The notes under the pieces were generated by a model. That model was not told where the DNA came from, ran no database searches, and was given only the letters and a program-made list of their open reading frames with translations. The position numbers were made by a program, and so were the translations under genes. Of a stretch of 64,000 nt of DNA, positions 55,629-63,552 are shown piece after piece (positions within the stretch are counted from its first letter, which is position 1; each line of letters starts with the position of its first letter). The stretch lies in assembly GCA_016125255.1 (NCBI GenBank), contig WGMD01000002.1:558001-622000 (forward strand), in the 5' to 3' direction. The DNA comes from Planctomycetota bacterium (GTDB lineage: Bacteria; Planctomycetota; Phycisphaerae; Phycisphaerales; Zrk34).

Positions 55629-57194
55629 TCACTTGACGGACTTGATTCCAAAGTTGGGCGCCTCCAGCCCGGCGGCGGGCGAACCGCCGTCGCGAGCATG
55701 CCTCATCAATCCCGCGATGTCCTCCGCGCTCAAGGCGCGATTCAACACCGCCACTTCATCGATCGCCCCCTGAACGTAACCGTCTTCCATATCGCTTCGG
55801 CGGCCGATCATCACGGGACCGGCCGCGCGGAACACGCGCAGGTCCGGCTCCGCGACCGCCTTCTCGCCGGCGAGCCGACCGTCGATGTACACCCGTACCT
55901 TCGCCCCGTCGTACACGCCCGCAAGCAACACCCAGCGCTTCGTCGGCATCGGCTCGACGGCATTGGCGTCGGCGATCCCGGCAAAGTTGCCATCGCGCAT
56001 CAGACCAACCGCGAACGCCGGGCGGCCTTCGAAGATTTCGAGCGTATACCCGTTCCCGCCGCTCCAGTTGTGAATGATCGCCTGCGGGTCGGCGCTGTCG
56101 AGGCGGACCCACGCCAGCAGCGTCAGCCGGTTGCCCGGATTGAGCAGCGATTCGTCATTGTCGATGCTCAGGGCGGTGTGGCCGTCAAAGATGAAATTCG
56201 GATTGCTCTGCGTTCCGCCCGCGGCGAGCGCACCGAGCGCCTGAGCCGGCCGACCCGACATGACATCCTTCACCTGGCCGTTCACCGCTTCGCCGCCGGT
56301 CCAATACGCGATCGGCCCCAGCGCACGGACCGCTGCGATGAACGCTCGTGCGTCGATCGCCGGCGTCGGTGGCAGCACCAGAAGCTCCGCCGAATCCGTC
56401 ACCACCTCGACGCGCCCGTCGACGATCCGCCGGGTCCAACCCGCTCGGAGCGTCTGCGAAGCCGTCGGCGTGTCGAGGCGCACCACGCCTTCAAGCACCT
56501 GAACCACCGCCCGTTTGTCCGTTCCCACGCGGACAGCGAACTGCGTGCCCAGGTCGACGATGCGCGAACCGTCCGGCAGATCGACGGTGAAACCATGTGC
56601 CGCTTCGGGGACCAGCACCTGGAGCATGCCCGAAGTGAGTCGCCCGCGGTTGGGGCCGGTCATTTCAAATTCGCACGGACCGGACAGATCGACGACGGCC
56701 GTGGAACGGAACATGACCTGCGCCTTGCCCGCCGTCAGTTCGATCGGGCCGCGCGAAAGGTCCTGCCCGAGTTTGTCGTTCATCTGCGGATTGGCGAATT
56801 CGGCGCCGTCGATGTTGGTGAGCATGGCGACCGAAGACGAAGGGCCGTCCGTTGCGGGCGCGTCATGACGATCGCTCTTTGAGAATGTGGCCAGCCACAC
56901 GCCGCACACCAGTGCGATCGCCGCCGCCATCGCCAGCACCGCGACCGCGCGGCGGAAAATCGGTCGCGGCTCGTCGAGGATCAGAACATCCGGCACATCC
57001 GCCGACAAACCGGCGGGCTTGATCTGCCCGCGGTTGATGAGCTGCTGCACCTGCGTGCAGAGCGCGACGAATTGGCGACGACTCTCCGAACTATTGAGAA
57101 GCTGTTCGTTGAGCTGATCCATCTCGCCCGCCGACATCTCCGAGCCGAAGTAGCGAACGGCGTAATCCATCAGATTGAGGGAGAGCTCAGACAC
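55629..57194 (-). CDS. FecR-domain / LamG-domain membrane protein
   Basis: A 521-residue protein. Residues 1-80 form a cytosolic N-terminal region of the anti-sigma or FecR-associated type (NEQLLNSSESRRQFVALCTQ). One membrane helix follows at about 81-104 (AVAVLAMAAAIALVCGVWLA). The FecR domain comes next (GRLTSGMLQVLVPE, FTVDLPDGSRIVDLGTQFAV) and a LamG/concanavalin-like domain at about 320-500 (LTLLAWVRLDSADPQAIIHN; GAIDEVAVLNRALSAEDIAG). The start overlaps the sigma-factor stop by 8 bases. By its neighbours it is likely an anti-sigma/receptor for the ECF factor, as in the Rhodopirellula/Verrucomicrobium family. Confidence 0.88.
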   Translation of the reverse strand: MSELSLNLMDYAVRYFGSEMSAGEMDQLNEQLLNSSESRRQFVALCTQVQQLINRGQIKPAGLSADVPDVLILDEPRPIFRRAVAVLAMAAAIALVCGVWLATFSKSDRHDAPATDGPSSSVAMLTNIDGAEFANPQMNDKLGQDLSRGPIELTAGKAQVMFRSTAVVDLSGPCEFEMTGPNRGRLTSGMLQVLVPEAAHGFTVDLPDGSRIVDLGTQFAVRVGTDKRAVVQVLEGVVRLDTPTASQTLRAGWTRRIVDGRVEVVTDSAELLVLPPTPAIDARAFIAAVRALGPIAYWTGGEAVNGQVKDVMSGRPAQALGALAAGGTQSNPNFIFDGHTALSIDNDESLLNPGNRLTLLAWVRLDSADPQAIIHNWSGGNGYTLEIFEGRPAFAVGLMRDGNFAGIADANAVEPMPTKRWVLLAGVYDGAKVRVYIDGRLAGEKAVAEPDLRVFRAAGPVMIGRRSDMEDGYVQGAIDEVAVLNRALSAEDIAGLMRHARDGGSPAAGLEAPNFGIKSVK

Positions 57195-57708
57195 CGCTTG
57201 ACCCTCCCGCCATGCGTCGCTTCATGCACTCATTGAGAAACTGATGCGACCGGGCCAGCGCCTTGTAGACCGCCGCGACGCTCATGCCGACTTTCTGCGC
57301 GACTTGCGAAGTGGCGAGCCCTTCCGTGTACTGCGCGTGAATCATCTGCTGCACGCGCTCCGAAAGCTGACTGACGCAATGCTCCAGCGCCTCGCTCATC
57401 TCCGCCGAAATGGGCTGAGCATGTTCATCCCACTCTGCTTCGAGCATGTCCAGCACGCGCTCGTCGAGCACCAGCCGGCGGCGATCGGACTTGCGAATCA
57501 GATCGAGGGCGAGCCCGCGGGCGACGGTCCGCGACCAGGCCAGCAGATGGGGCGGATCGTTGATCTCGTCCGCCTTGGCCATCGCTTTGAGGCACAGTTC
57601 CTGAAACACATCGTCGGCCCGGTGCGCGTCCCGCACGATGGCCCAGATGTATCCGGTCAGCTGGACGCGCTGCTGAAGCAGGTTGTGTACGATTTGCTGT
57701 TGGTTCAT
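57187..57708 (-). CDS. ECF-type sigma factor (Rhodopirellula/Verrucomicrobium family)
   Basis: A 173-residue sigma-70 family protein. Region 2 shows YIWAIVRDAHRADDVFQELC (the D-D-x-x-Q-E core) and region 4 the helix-turn-helix EGLATSQVAQKVGMSVAAVY then KALARSHQFLNECM. I chose the ATG at 57708; the longer frame upstream is not conserved in sigma factors. It overlaps the FecR-LamG gene by 8 bases, which is the standard arrangement for this planctomycete/verrucomicrobial sigma family. It probably transcribes surface genes such as those that follow. Confidence 0.93.
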   Translation of the reverse strand: MNQQQIVHNLLQQRVQLTGYIWAIVRDAHRADDVFQELCLKAMAKADEINDPPHLLAWSRTVARGLALDLIRKSDRRRLVLDERVLDMLEAEWDEHAQPISAEMSEALEHCVSQLSERVQQMIHAQYTEGLATSQVAQKVGMSVAAVYKALARSHQFLNECMKRRMAGGSSGV

Positions 57709-57908
57709 GTCATTCGGCCGCGCGGCAAATGAATCGCGGCCCGTCCTCCATAGACATACCGATGCGGAGCCCACGATTCTGGACATCCGGCGAAAAGGTT
57801 TTTGGGGTCTTCGCCGCCGACAATCGCAGCGCACAGCCATAAAACAATTGCCACCATCATTTTAGGCGATCAGGCCCGAAGGCAAAAAAAGGGCATGCGT
57901 CCTCGAAA

Positions 57909-57935
57909 AAACCGCCGACCAAGGGCCGGCGGTTT
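57909..57935 (-). terminator. Rho-independent terminator of the M16 peptidase gene
   Basis: A 9-bp stem (AAACCGCCG with CGGCGGTTT) encloses a 9-base loop; on the minus strand it is followed by TTT. It lies 46 bases after the peptidase stop at 57981. Confidence 0.87.
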
Positions 57936-57980
57936 GTCATGGGTGTCAGAGGTCGATGCGTGTCGATGGCCAGTTCCCGG

Positions 57981-60848
57981 TCACTTGTCCGCCTTCGGCG
58001 ACGAGGCGGGCGGTGCGGCGGGCTCCGCGGCCTTCGGGGCCGGAGCGGACGCCGGGGTCGGCGAAGCGTTGAGCGAAGGCAGGTCGCCATCCTTGAACGG
58101 CTCGGGCGTGAGCACGACGGCCAGCGGGGTCTTGAGGTACGTGTTGGCGACGCGGTGCACATCGGCCGCCGTCACCGCCTTGAGCTGCGCGATCGTCTTG
58201 TCGCCGGCCGCATAGCCCAGACCGTAAAGCTCATTAAGCGCCGCCATCGACGCACGCTGCCCGTTGGACTGCATGTCGCTCGCCTCGCCGGCGATGACGG
58301 CCGTCCTGGCCCGGTCGAGCGTCGCCGCGTCGATCGTCTCATTGCGGATGCGATCCACCACCGCCAGCGCCCGCGACATCGCTTCGTGCGTCGTCGGCAC
58401 TTTCGTGTTGAACATCACCGCCCAATACCCCGGCGCGACGCCCGTCATGATCCCCGACCCGACCGCATAAACGAGCCCCGGCCCTTCGCCGCGCAGCGCC
58501 TGATCAAACCAGCCGACCGGGAAACTGCTCATCACCTGATTCATCACCTGAAGCGCCGCATAGTCCGGGTTCTGCCGCGCCATGCCCGGCCCGTACGCGA
58601 TCTGCACCGCCACCAGGTCCTTCGTGCTCGTCACCTGCACGATCTTCGATTCCGCCTGCTTCGTGTCGAGCGGTTTGAACGGAACCTTCGCCTTGCCCGG
58701 CATGTCGGCGAATAACTTCGTCGCCTCGGCGATGACCTGCGCTTCGTCGACGTCGCCGAACACCGCCAGCACGCTGTCCGACGCCGCGATGTGGTCGGCG
58801 TAAAACGCCTTCAGGTCCCCCGCACTCAGCTTCTCGATCACGCCGGTCCGACCGACCGTCGCCTGTGACCACGGATTGTCCGGCCCGAAGTACGCCGCCC
58901 GCACCGAATTGCGAACCTGCTGGTACCACGTGTCGTTGAGCGAGCCCGCCTCCGCCAGAAGCCGCGGCTTGATCTTGGCCCATTCGCCCTCGTCGAACGT
59001 CGGATGCGTCACGATCTGCGACATGATCGACAGCACCGTCGGCCAGTCCTTTGAAAGCGACTGCGCGCTGACATAAAAAGTGCTGTTGCCGCATTCGGAA
59101 TTGAGCTGCGCGCCCAGGTCTTCGATCTTGCGGGCGATGTCGTCGGCGCTCATGTCGCCGGCGCCCTGCGTGAGCATGTCGCACATGGCGTTCGCCACAC
59201 CCTCATGCCCCGGCGCGTCGGCCATCAATCCGCCAAGCTGATACCACTGCATCGACACGATCGGCAGCCGCGTGTTCTTCTGCACGATCAACCGAAGCCC
59301 GTTGGGCAGACGCACCATCTTCACCGGCGTGATCACCGTCGCCGGCGCCGCCGCCGTGCTCTGCGACTCCGACATCATCTCCTTCACCAGCGCCTGATTG
59401 TCCAAATCCATCAAATAAACTTCGCCCTTCTTCGCCAAACGCGGGTCCGGCTCCGCCTCCTTGGGTCGGCTCAGCTCCGGCTGAACATTCTTCTGCGGCA
59501 GCAGCTTCGCCGTCACCATGTGCTGCGGATCCAGATACTTCTTCGCCGCCGCCGTCACCTGTTCGATCGTCACCTGCTGAAGCTGCTCGACATAATGATC
59601 CAGATAATCCGGGTCGCCCGTGTTGATGAAATCGCTCGCCAGCCGCTCCGCCGCCGCGAAAGCCGTCTGCGATTCGTACGTCGCCCCCGCGACGACCTTG
59701 CGCTTCGCCCGCGCGACTTCCTCCTCCGTCACGCCCTCCACGTACAACCGGCTGATCTGCGCGAGGATCGCCTCCTTCGCCTTGTCGATCGTGTCCGATT
59801 CGCACGTCGCGTCGATGCCGATGAGCCCCTTGCCCCACGGCTCGCTGTAGTTGTACGCGTCGATGCTCGTGACCAATCCGTCCGCATCGCGCACCGTCTT
59901 ATTGAGCCGGCTCAGTTCCCCGTCGCCCAGCACGCTCGTGAGAATGTCCAGCGCGTATTCGTCCGTATTGCCCTGCCGAACGCCCTGCCACACCAGCCGC
60001 AGACGCGGGCGGTCCACATCCGCATAGCCCGTGACTTCCTTCGGCTCGGCGATCGGGTCCAGCACCGGCAGCACCACGCCCGGCAATCCCTTCGCCGGGT
60101 ACGGTTTCCACAGCGTCGCCACCTGATTCACCACCGCGACCGGATCAATGTCCCCCGTCACCACGAACACCATGTTGTTCGGCACATACATCCGCTTGTA
60201 AAAATCATAAATCTGATCGCGCGTCACCGTCATGTATTCGTCGACGTAGCCGATCGTCGGATGGCGCGCCGGATGGTTCGGATACGCCGCCAGCGACGTC
60301 ACCTTCCAGAAAATCCGCTGCGGCTCGCCCCGCCCCATCGCAAACTCTCGCAGAATCACGTCCCGTTCCCGCGCATATTCCTCCGGCACGATCTGACAAT
60401 TGTTCATCCAGTCGCTGATGAGGTCGATCGCCTCCGACACGTGCTCGCTGGACGTGTTGATGTAGTAGCGCACGTTGTCCAAGCTCGTCGACGCATTCGT
60501 CTCCGCGCCGATTTTGCCGAGGATTGCGTTGTTTTCCGATTCCTTGCGGTGCGAAGTCGTCCCGCCCGAAACCAGATGCTCCAGAAAATGGCTCAGCCCC
60601 ATCCCGTTGTACTTGCCTTCGTACACCGACCCCGTTTTCACCCAGCAGTGCACCGACGCCACCGGCGCCGTCTTGATCTGCTGCGCCAGAACGACCAGCC
60701 CGTCGGGAAGCTGCACGATCAACCGGTCCGGCCGCTGACTGAGCACGCGATACTCGAGCTTGTCCCCCGCCCGCGCGATCGGCGCCATCGCCAAAAGACC
60801 CAGCATCACAAGGACAACACGACGAACGACCACATGACGCATGGGCAT
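57981..60848 (-). CDS. M16-family zinc peptidase, two-domain, secreted
   Basis: A 955-residue peptidase. A signal peptide covers residues 1-27 (AIARAG). The first M16 domain has the inverted zinc motif H87-F-L-E-H91 in GLSHFLEHLVSGG and the downstream ERDVILREFAM glutamate region. The second half (from about 500) is another M16 fold without HxxEH (GLMADAPGHEGVANAMCDML), as in pitrilysin-type pairs where only one is active. The C-terminus is Ala/Pro/Lys-rich. I chose the ATG at 60848: AGGAG lies 8 bases upstream; the frame extends a further 25 codons without homology. Target peptides unknown. Confidence 0.93.
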   Translation of the reverse strand: MPMRHVVVRRVVLVMLGLLAMAPIARAGDKLEYRVLSQRPDRLIVQLPDGLVVLAQQIKTAPVASVHCWVKTGSVYEGKYNGMGLSHFLEHLVSGGTTSHRKESENNAILGKIGAETNASTSLDNVRYYINTSSEHVSEAIDLISDWMNNCQIVPEEYARERDVILREFAMGRGEPQRIFWKVTSLAAYPNHPARHPTIGYVDEYMTVTRDQIYDFYKRMYVPNNMVFVVTGDIDPVAVVNQVATLWKPYPAKGLPGVVLPVLDPIAEPKEVTGYADVDRPRLRLVWQGVRQGNTDEYALDILTSVLGDGELSRLNKTVRDADGLVTSIDAYNYSEPWGKGLIGIDATCESDTIDKAKEAILAQISRLYVEGVTEEEVARAKRKVVAGATYESQTAFAAAERLASDFINTGDPDYLDHYVEQLQQVTIEQVTAAAKKYLDPQHMVTAKLLPQKNVQPELSRPKEAEPDPRLAKKGEVYLMDLDNQALVKEMMSESQSTAAAPATVITPVKMVRLPNGLRLIVQKNTRLPIVSMQWYQLGGLMADAPGHEGVANAMCDMLTQGAGDMSADDIARKIEDLGAQLNSECGNSTFYVSAQSLSKDWPTVLSIMSQIVTHPTFDEGEWAKIKPRLLAEAGSLNDTWYQQVRNSVRAAYFGPDNPWSQATVGRTGVIEKLSAGDLKAFYADHIAASDSVLAVFGDVDEAQVIAEATKLFADMPGKAKVPFKPLDTKQAESKIVQVTSTKDLVAVQIAYGPGMARQNPDYAALQVMNQVMSSFPVGWFDQALRGEGPGLVYAVGSGIMTGVAPGYWAVMFNTKVPTTHEAMSRALAVVDRIRNETIDAATLDRARTAVIAGEASDMQSNGQRASMAALNELYGLGYAAGDKTIAQLKAVTAADVHRVANTYLKTPLAVVLTPEPFKDGDLPSLNASPTPASAPAPKAAEPAAPPASSPKADK

Positions 60849-60897
60849 ACATGAACTCCTGGTTGAGCGAACGATCAATTGGGCCTGTGAAGAATCG

Positions 60898-60984
60898 AAC
60901 CACCAAGACACCAAGGTCGCCAAGGAATGCCGTGTTGAATTAAAACCCTGATTTCACCTTGGTGTTCTTGGTGTCTTGGTGGTT
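60898..60984. repeat. ACCACCAAGACACCAAGG palindromic repeat
   Basis: The left arm begins AACCACCAAGACACCAAGG (60898-60925) and the right arm ends TTGGTGTCTTGGTGGTT (60957-60984). 25 of 28 bases pair; the arms are tandem ACCAAGAC/ACCAAGG words and the loop is about 31 bases, AT-rich. It lies between the peptidase start and the response-regulator stop. Confidence 0.9.
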
Positions 60985-61022
60985 ATTCAGAGTTCTCAAT
61001 TCCGATCCGGTTCCGGGGGCGA

Positions 61023-61535
61023 TCAGTCCTTGTCGGGCGACGGATCGGTTTCGACCTGTTCGATGTAGGCGAGTGTGCGGTCCAGTTCACGCTTGAGGTG
61101 TCGCACGCGGAGCAAGCTCTTGACGCGCGTGATCAGCTCCAGCTTGTTGACGGGCTTCGTGAGAAAATCGTCCGTGCCGCTCTCGACGCCGCGCTCGATG
61201 TCGCCCAGCTCGTTGAGGGCCGTCACCATGATGATCGGAATCGCGCGCGTGCTCGGGTCGGTCTTGAGCTTCTGGCACACCTCAAATCCGCTCATCCGCG
61301 GCATCATCACGTCCAGCAGAATCAGATCGGGCTTGCTCTGCTCGATCATCGCAAGCGCCTCGATCCCGTCGTGCGCCGTGGCGATCTTGCAGGGCAACAC
61401 CTCTAAATACGCCTGAAGCAGCTCGCAGTTCTGCTGATTATCGTCCACGATCAAAATCGATGAATCCGAAAGGTCCGGCTCGATCGCATCAGAGGCGGCG
61501 GACGGCGCGGGACTGGGCGGCGGTGTCTGAGTCAT
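61023..61535 (-). CDS. Single-domain response regulator
   Basis: A 170-residue receiver-domain protein. Acidic pocket D31/D32 (ILIVDDNQQN), phospho-acceptor D75 (LILLDVMMPR), T105 (VTALNE), and K127 (DFLTKPVNK) are all present. There is no output domain: a charged coiled helix fills residues 135-170. It resembles receiver domains of PleD/DivK type and probably works by protein contact. No kinase is next to it. Confidence 0.94.
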   Translation of the reverse strand: MTQTPPPSPAPSAASDAIEPDLSDSSILIVDDNQQNCELLQAYLEVLPCKIATAHDGIEALAMIEQSKPDLILLDVMMPRMSGFEVCQKLKTDPSTRAIPIIMVTALNELGDIERGVESGTDDFLTKPVNKLELITRVKSLLRVRHLKRELDRTLAYIEQVETDPSPDKD

Positions 61536-61688
61536 GAGTATCTTCCAACGTAGGCAGGCCGGTCAAAATTCGACTTCCAAAGTATAAGCGGCGGGGCTCG
61601 CATTGAAAAATCCACAGCAGTCGACCGACTCGCCCCCACAGCGACGCGTGTTCTACCGTCGAATTGATGCGATAATATCTAAGGATGC
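61536..61688. other. Spacer upstream of the response regulator
   Basis: Together with the palindrome that follows, this makes a 304-base gap. GATAATATC at 61669-61677 is the only promoter-like word, without a paired -35 box. No gene or RNA structure is apparent. Confidence 0.35.
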
Positions 61689-61810
61689 GTGTGAGAAGGC
61701 AATTGATCGACGAGCCGCGACCGTCAGGGAGCGGTCGAAACTTGCGCCTATGAGCGGCGCCGTGACCGCTCCCTGACGGTCGCGGCTCGTTAAATTCCGC
61801 CTTCTCACAC
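61689..61810. repeat. ACGAGCCGCG palindromic repeat, copy 2
   Basis: Nested palindrome. Perfect 27-base inner arms begin ACGAGCCGCGACCGTCAGG (61710-61736) and face 61764-61790; the outer arms GTGTGAGAAGGC (61689-61700) face GCCTTCTCACAC (61799-61810) perfectly. The loop is 27 bases. It shares the core of the palindrome at 53402-53483. It stops 30 bases before the next gene. Confidence 0.95.
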
Positions 61811-61839
61811 ACGTTCCAACACCCCTCCGCGAGCGTCCC

Positions 61840-62160
61840 ATGCCCGGTCCGCCCCTCAGTCCGCAGACACAGCGCCGACTCGACCGCGTGTTCGACGAGG
61901 CGCTGCGCCCCCTCGCCGCTCAATTGCTCGTCGATGCGTGCGGCCACAATCTGCCGTTCTGCGAGAAGTCGGACATGTTCGCATTGGAGCGCATCCGCTT
62001 CGCCGCTCTGAAATTCTCCGAAGGCCGCCTCGACAAGCTGCGTGAAGCGGTCCACATCGCCCAAACCGACTGGCGCGACGTCCTCGTCGCCGCGGGTTTC
62101 GCGAACGACCTCACCACCCATCAGGACTGGCTCGCCGACGAATCAACGTCATGCGATTGA
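61840..62160 (+). CDS. Conserved hypothetical protein
   Basis: A 106-residue helical protein with no signal peptide (MPGPPLSPQTQRRLDRVFDE; AALKFSEGRLDKLREAVHIA). The final segment AQTDWRDVLVAAGFANDLTT then HQDWL looks like a small conserved domain of unknown function. The ATG lies 30 bases after the big palindrome. It precedes the DUF6429 gene by 58 bases, in the same direction. It contains no antitoxin or helix-turn-helix motif I can identify. Confidence 0.68.
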   Translation: MPGPPLSPQTQRRLDRVFDEALRPLAAQLLVDACGHNLPFCEKSDMFALERIRFAALKFSEGRLDKLREAVHIAQTDWRDVLVAAGFANDLTTHQDWLADESTSCD

Positions 62161-62218
62161 CCCGCCGTAATCTGATTGTTGTCACGTCGTCTCCCGTTAT
62201 GCACCTATAATGAAACCG

Positions 62219-62461
62219 ATGGATTACGACACCGACAAAATTGACGAAGCGGTGCTGGCTCTCTTGTACCTGACGCTTCATGAGGTGGATGAGCACGGGG
62301 GCCGGGCATGGAAGGGACTCGACTGGGACGCGCTGGATCGGCTTCATCAAAAGGGGCTCATCAGCGATCCGCGCTCCAAGGCCAAGTCCGTCATTCTGAC
62401 CCCCGAGTCGATCGCCAAGTCGCAGGACGCCTTCCGCCGACTCTTCGGCAAAGTCAAGTAG
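62219..62461 (+). CDS. DUF6429 family protein
   Basis: An 80-residue protein beginning MDYDTDKIDEAVLALLYLTL and including RAWKGLDWDALDRLHQKGLI then SDPRSKAKSVILT, which I recognise as DUF6429, common in planctomycetes and proteobacteria. A TATAAT word at 62206-62211 overlaps the alternative upstream ATG (62210), so the ATG at 62219 is the better start. Function unknown; members often lie near mobile elements. Confidence 0.82.
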   Translation: MDYDTDKIDEAVLALLYLTLHEVDEHGGRAWKGLDWDALDRLHQKGLISDPRSKAKSVILTPESIAKSQDAFRRLFGKVK

Positions 62462-62530
62462 GTTGAGTACCGCACACCGTGTTCGTCAGAAGGATCCCCA
62501 AAAACGGTGGACGGTGCATATCCCACGTGA

Positions 62531-63412
62531 TTATCGCGATCGATAATGACCAGATACGTAAGTCCCATCGCTTCGCACATAGCCGCGGACATATATTGGC
62601 CCACCCGTCGAATGTCCACTGGAAGTATTACGATGACCGACAGCACCCGTATATGGATTAATGTTGCCCTCTGAACTCCAGTTGTTCCAGAAGCTGTCAT
62701 CGGAGTCTGTTTTCATATGGCCTTGAACATATGTGCCATCACGACGAACATATCCACTGACATAGTGTTCGCCCACAGGTGGACGATAGTAGTAATCGTA
62801 ATAGCGGTTGGACGAATACTGTACGCCGGAGTTTGGTCTACTTGTAGCTACCGAAGGTGATCGGTCATCGAAGTCGGAACCGAAAAGTTGACTTTGATCG
62901 GCGGGACCAATAAAACGGGATGGGGTCTGGAAATTGGCTACTTGTGGGGCTATCGGTTCCGTCGAATCGCCATGCCGCATTGAGGTAGCAGCAGTGTTAG
63001 ACGGGAAGGAATTCGATTCATTTTCGGAGTGTTCGGCCTCTCGTAATGTATCGAGATAGGATTGATTTATTTCTCTCGATTCTCCGCTTGTGAATGTATG
63101 CGCGCCTAATAGCCCGATAGTTGCGTTCGAATCATCAATTGTGGGTACTTGAGGAACGGTCGAAAATGCCGATATGGATACAACGACGACTGCCAATACC
63201 CCCAAGGCGGCTGTGCATGCGCCAACCGCCTCGAATAACGACTGATACCGCAATCCAGAGCCACTCCGAGCAACATTCTCCTCGATCAATCGCACGCCAT
63301 TGCCACTGAAACGGATATCTGCTCCACAAGCACCGCACCGCATCTGGCGAGGGCGCTGATTTTGAGGTGGCTGAAATACTCTATTGCAACTTGGACATTT
63401 GAGAGCAGACAT
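62531..63412 (-). CDS. Zinc-ribbon, single-membrane-helix protein with GYVRxDGTYV repeats
   Basis: A 293-residue protein. A zinc ribbon with C6, C9, C26 and C29 (ALKCPSCNRVF; MRCGACGADI) starts it, and a membrane helix follows at 62-84 (GACTAALGVLAVVVVSISAF). A low-complexity Ser/Asn-rich region follows. The C-terminus holds two copies of the GYVRxDGTYVxGH motif: VSGYVRRDGTYVQGHMKT and VRGYVRSDGTYVSGHYRSR. The gene and its surroundings are clearly lower in GC than the rest of the window, which suggests recent transfer. There is no ribosome-binding consensus of note. Function unknown. Confidence 0.8.
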   Translation of the reverse strand: MSALKCPSCNRVFQPPQNQRPRQMRCGACGADIRFSGNGVRLIEENVARSGSGLRYQSLFEAVGACTAALGVLAVVVVSISAFSTVPQVPTIDDSNATIGLLGAHTFTSGESREINQSYLDTLREAEHSENESNSFPSNTAATSMRHGDSTEPIAPQVANFQTPSRFIGPADQSQLFGSDFDDRSPSVATSRPNSGVQYSSNRYYDYYYRPPVGEHYVSGYVRRDGTYVQGHMKTDSDDSFWNNWSSEGNINPYTGAVGHRNTSSGHSTGGPIYVRGYVRSDGTYVSGHYRSR

Positions 63413-63476
63413 GAGACCCCCAGCTTCATAATTCTACCATCATTTTAAGGTTACATGTTGACTGTGGTCAAGCGAC

Positions 63477-63498
63477 GTAGGGCGGGTCATCGACCCGC
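63477..63498 (+). repeat. REP-like hairpin, upstream unit
   Basis: GTAG (63477-63480) precedes a perfect 7-bp hairpin, GCGGGTC-ATC-GACCCGC (63482-63498). This is the head-plus-stem layout of REP elements that RAYT transposases act on. It faces the unit at 63531-63552. Confidence 0.85.
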
Positions 63499-63530
63499 GC
63501 CGATCTTGTGGCGGATCGCAAGAAAACGAC

Positions 63531-63552
63531 GCGGGTCGATGACCTGCTCTAC
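63531..63552 (-). repeat. REP-like hairpin at the RAYT stop codon
   Basis: On the minus strand: GTAG, A, then GCAGGTC-ATC-GACCCGC, one mismatch in the stem. The GTAG overlaps the TAG stop of the transposase. With the unit at 63477 it forms an inverted REP pair (BIME-like) with a 32-base spacer. Confidence 0.87.

Noticed and set aside
60898-60984. A CRISPR-like array from the repeated ACCAAG words
   Set aside because: The words are 7-9 bases, not separated by unique spacers, and the two arms are inverted, not direct repeats.
61840-62461. A toxin-antitoxin pair
   Set aside because: The two small genes are 58 bases apart, show no toxin fold or DNA-binding antitoxin motif, and the second is DUF6429.
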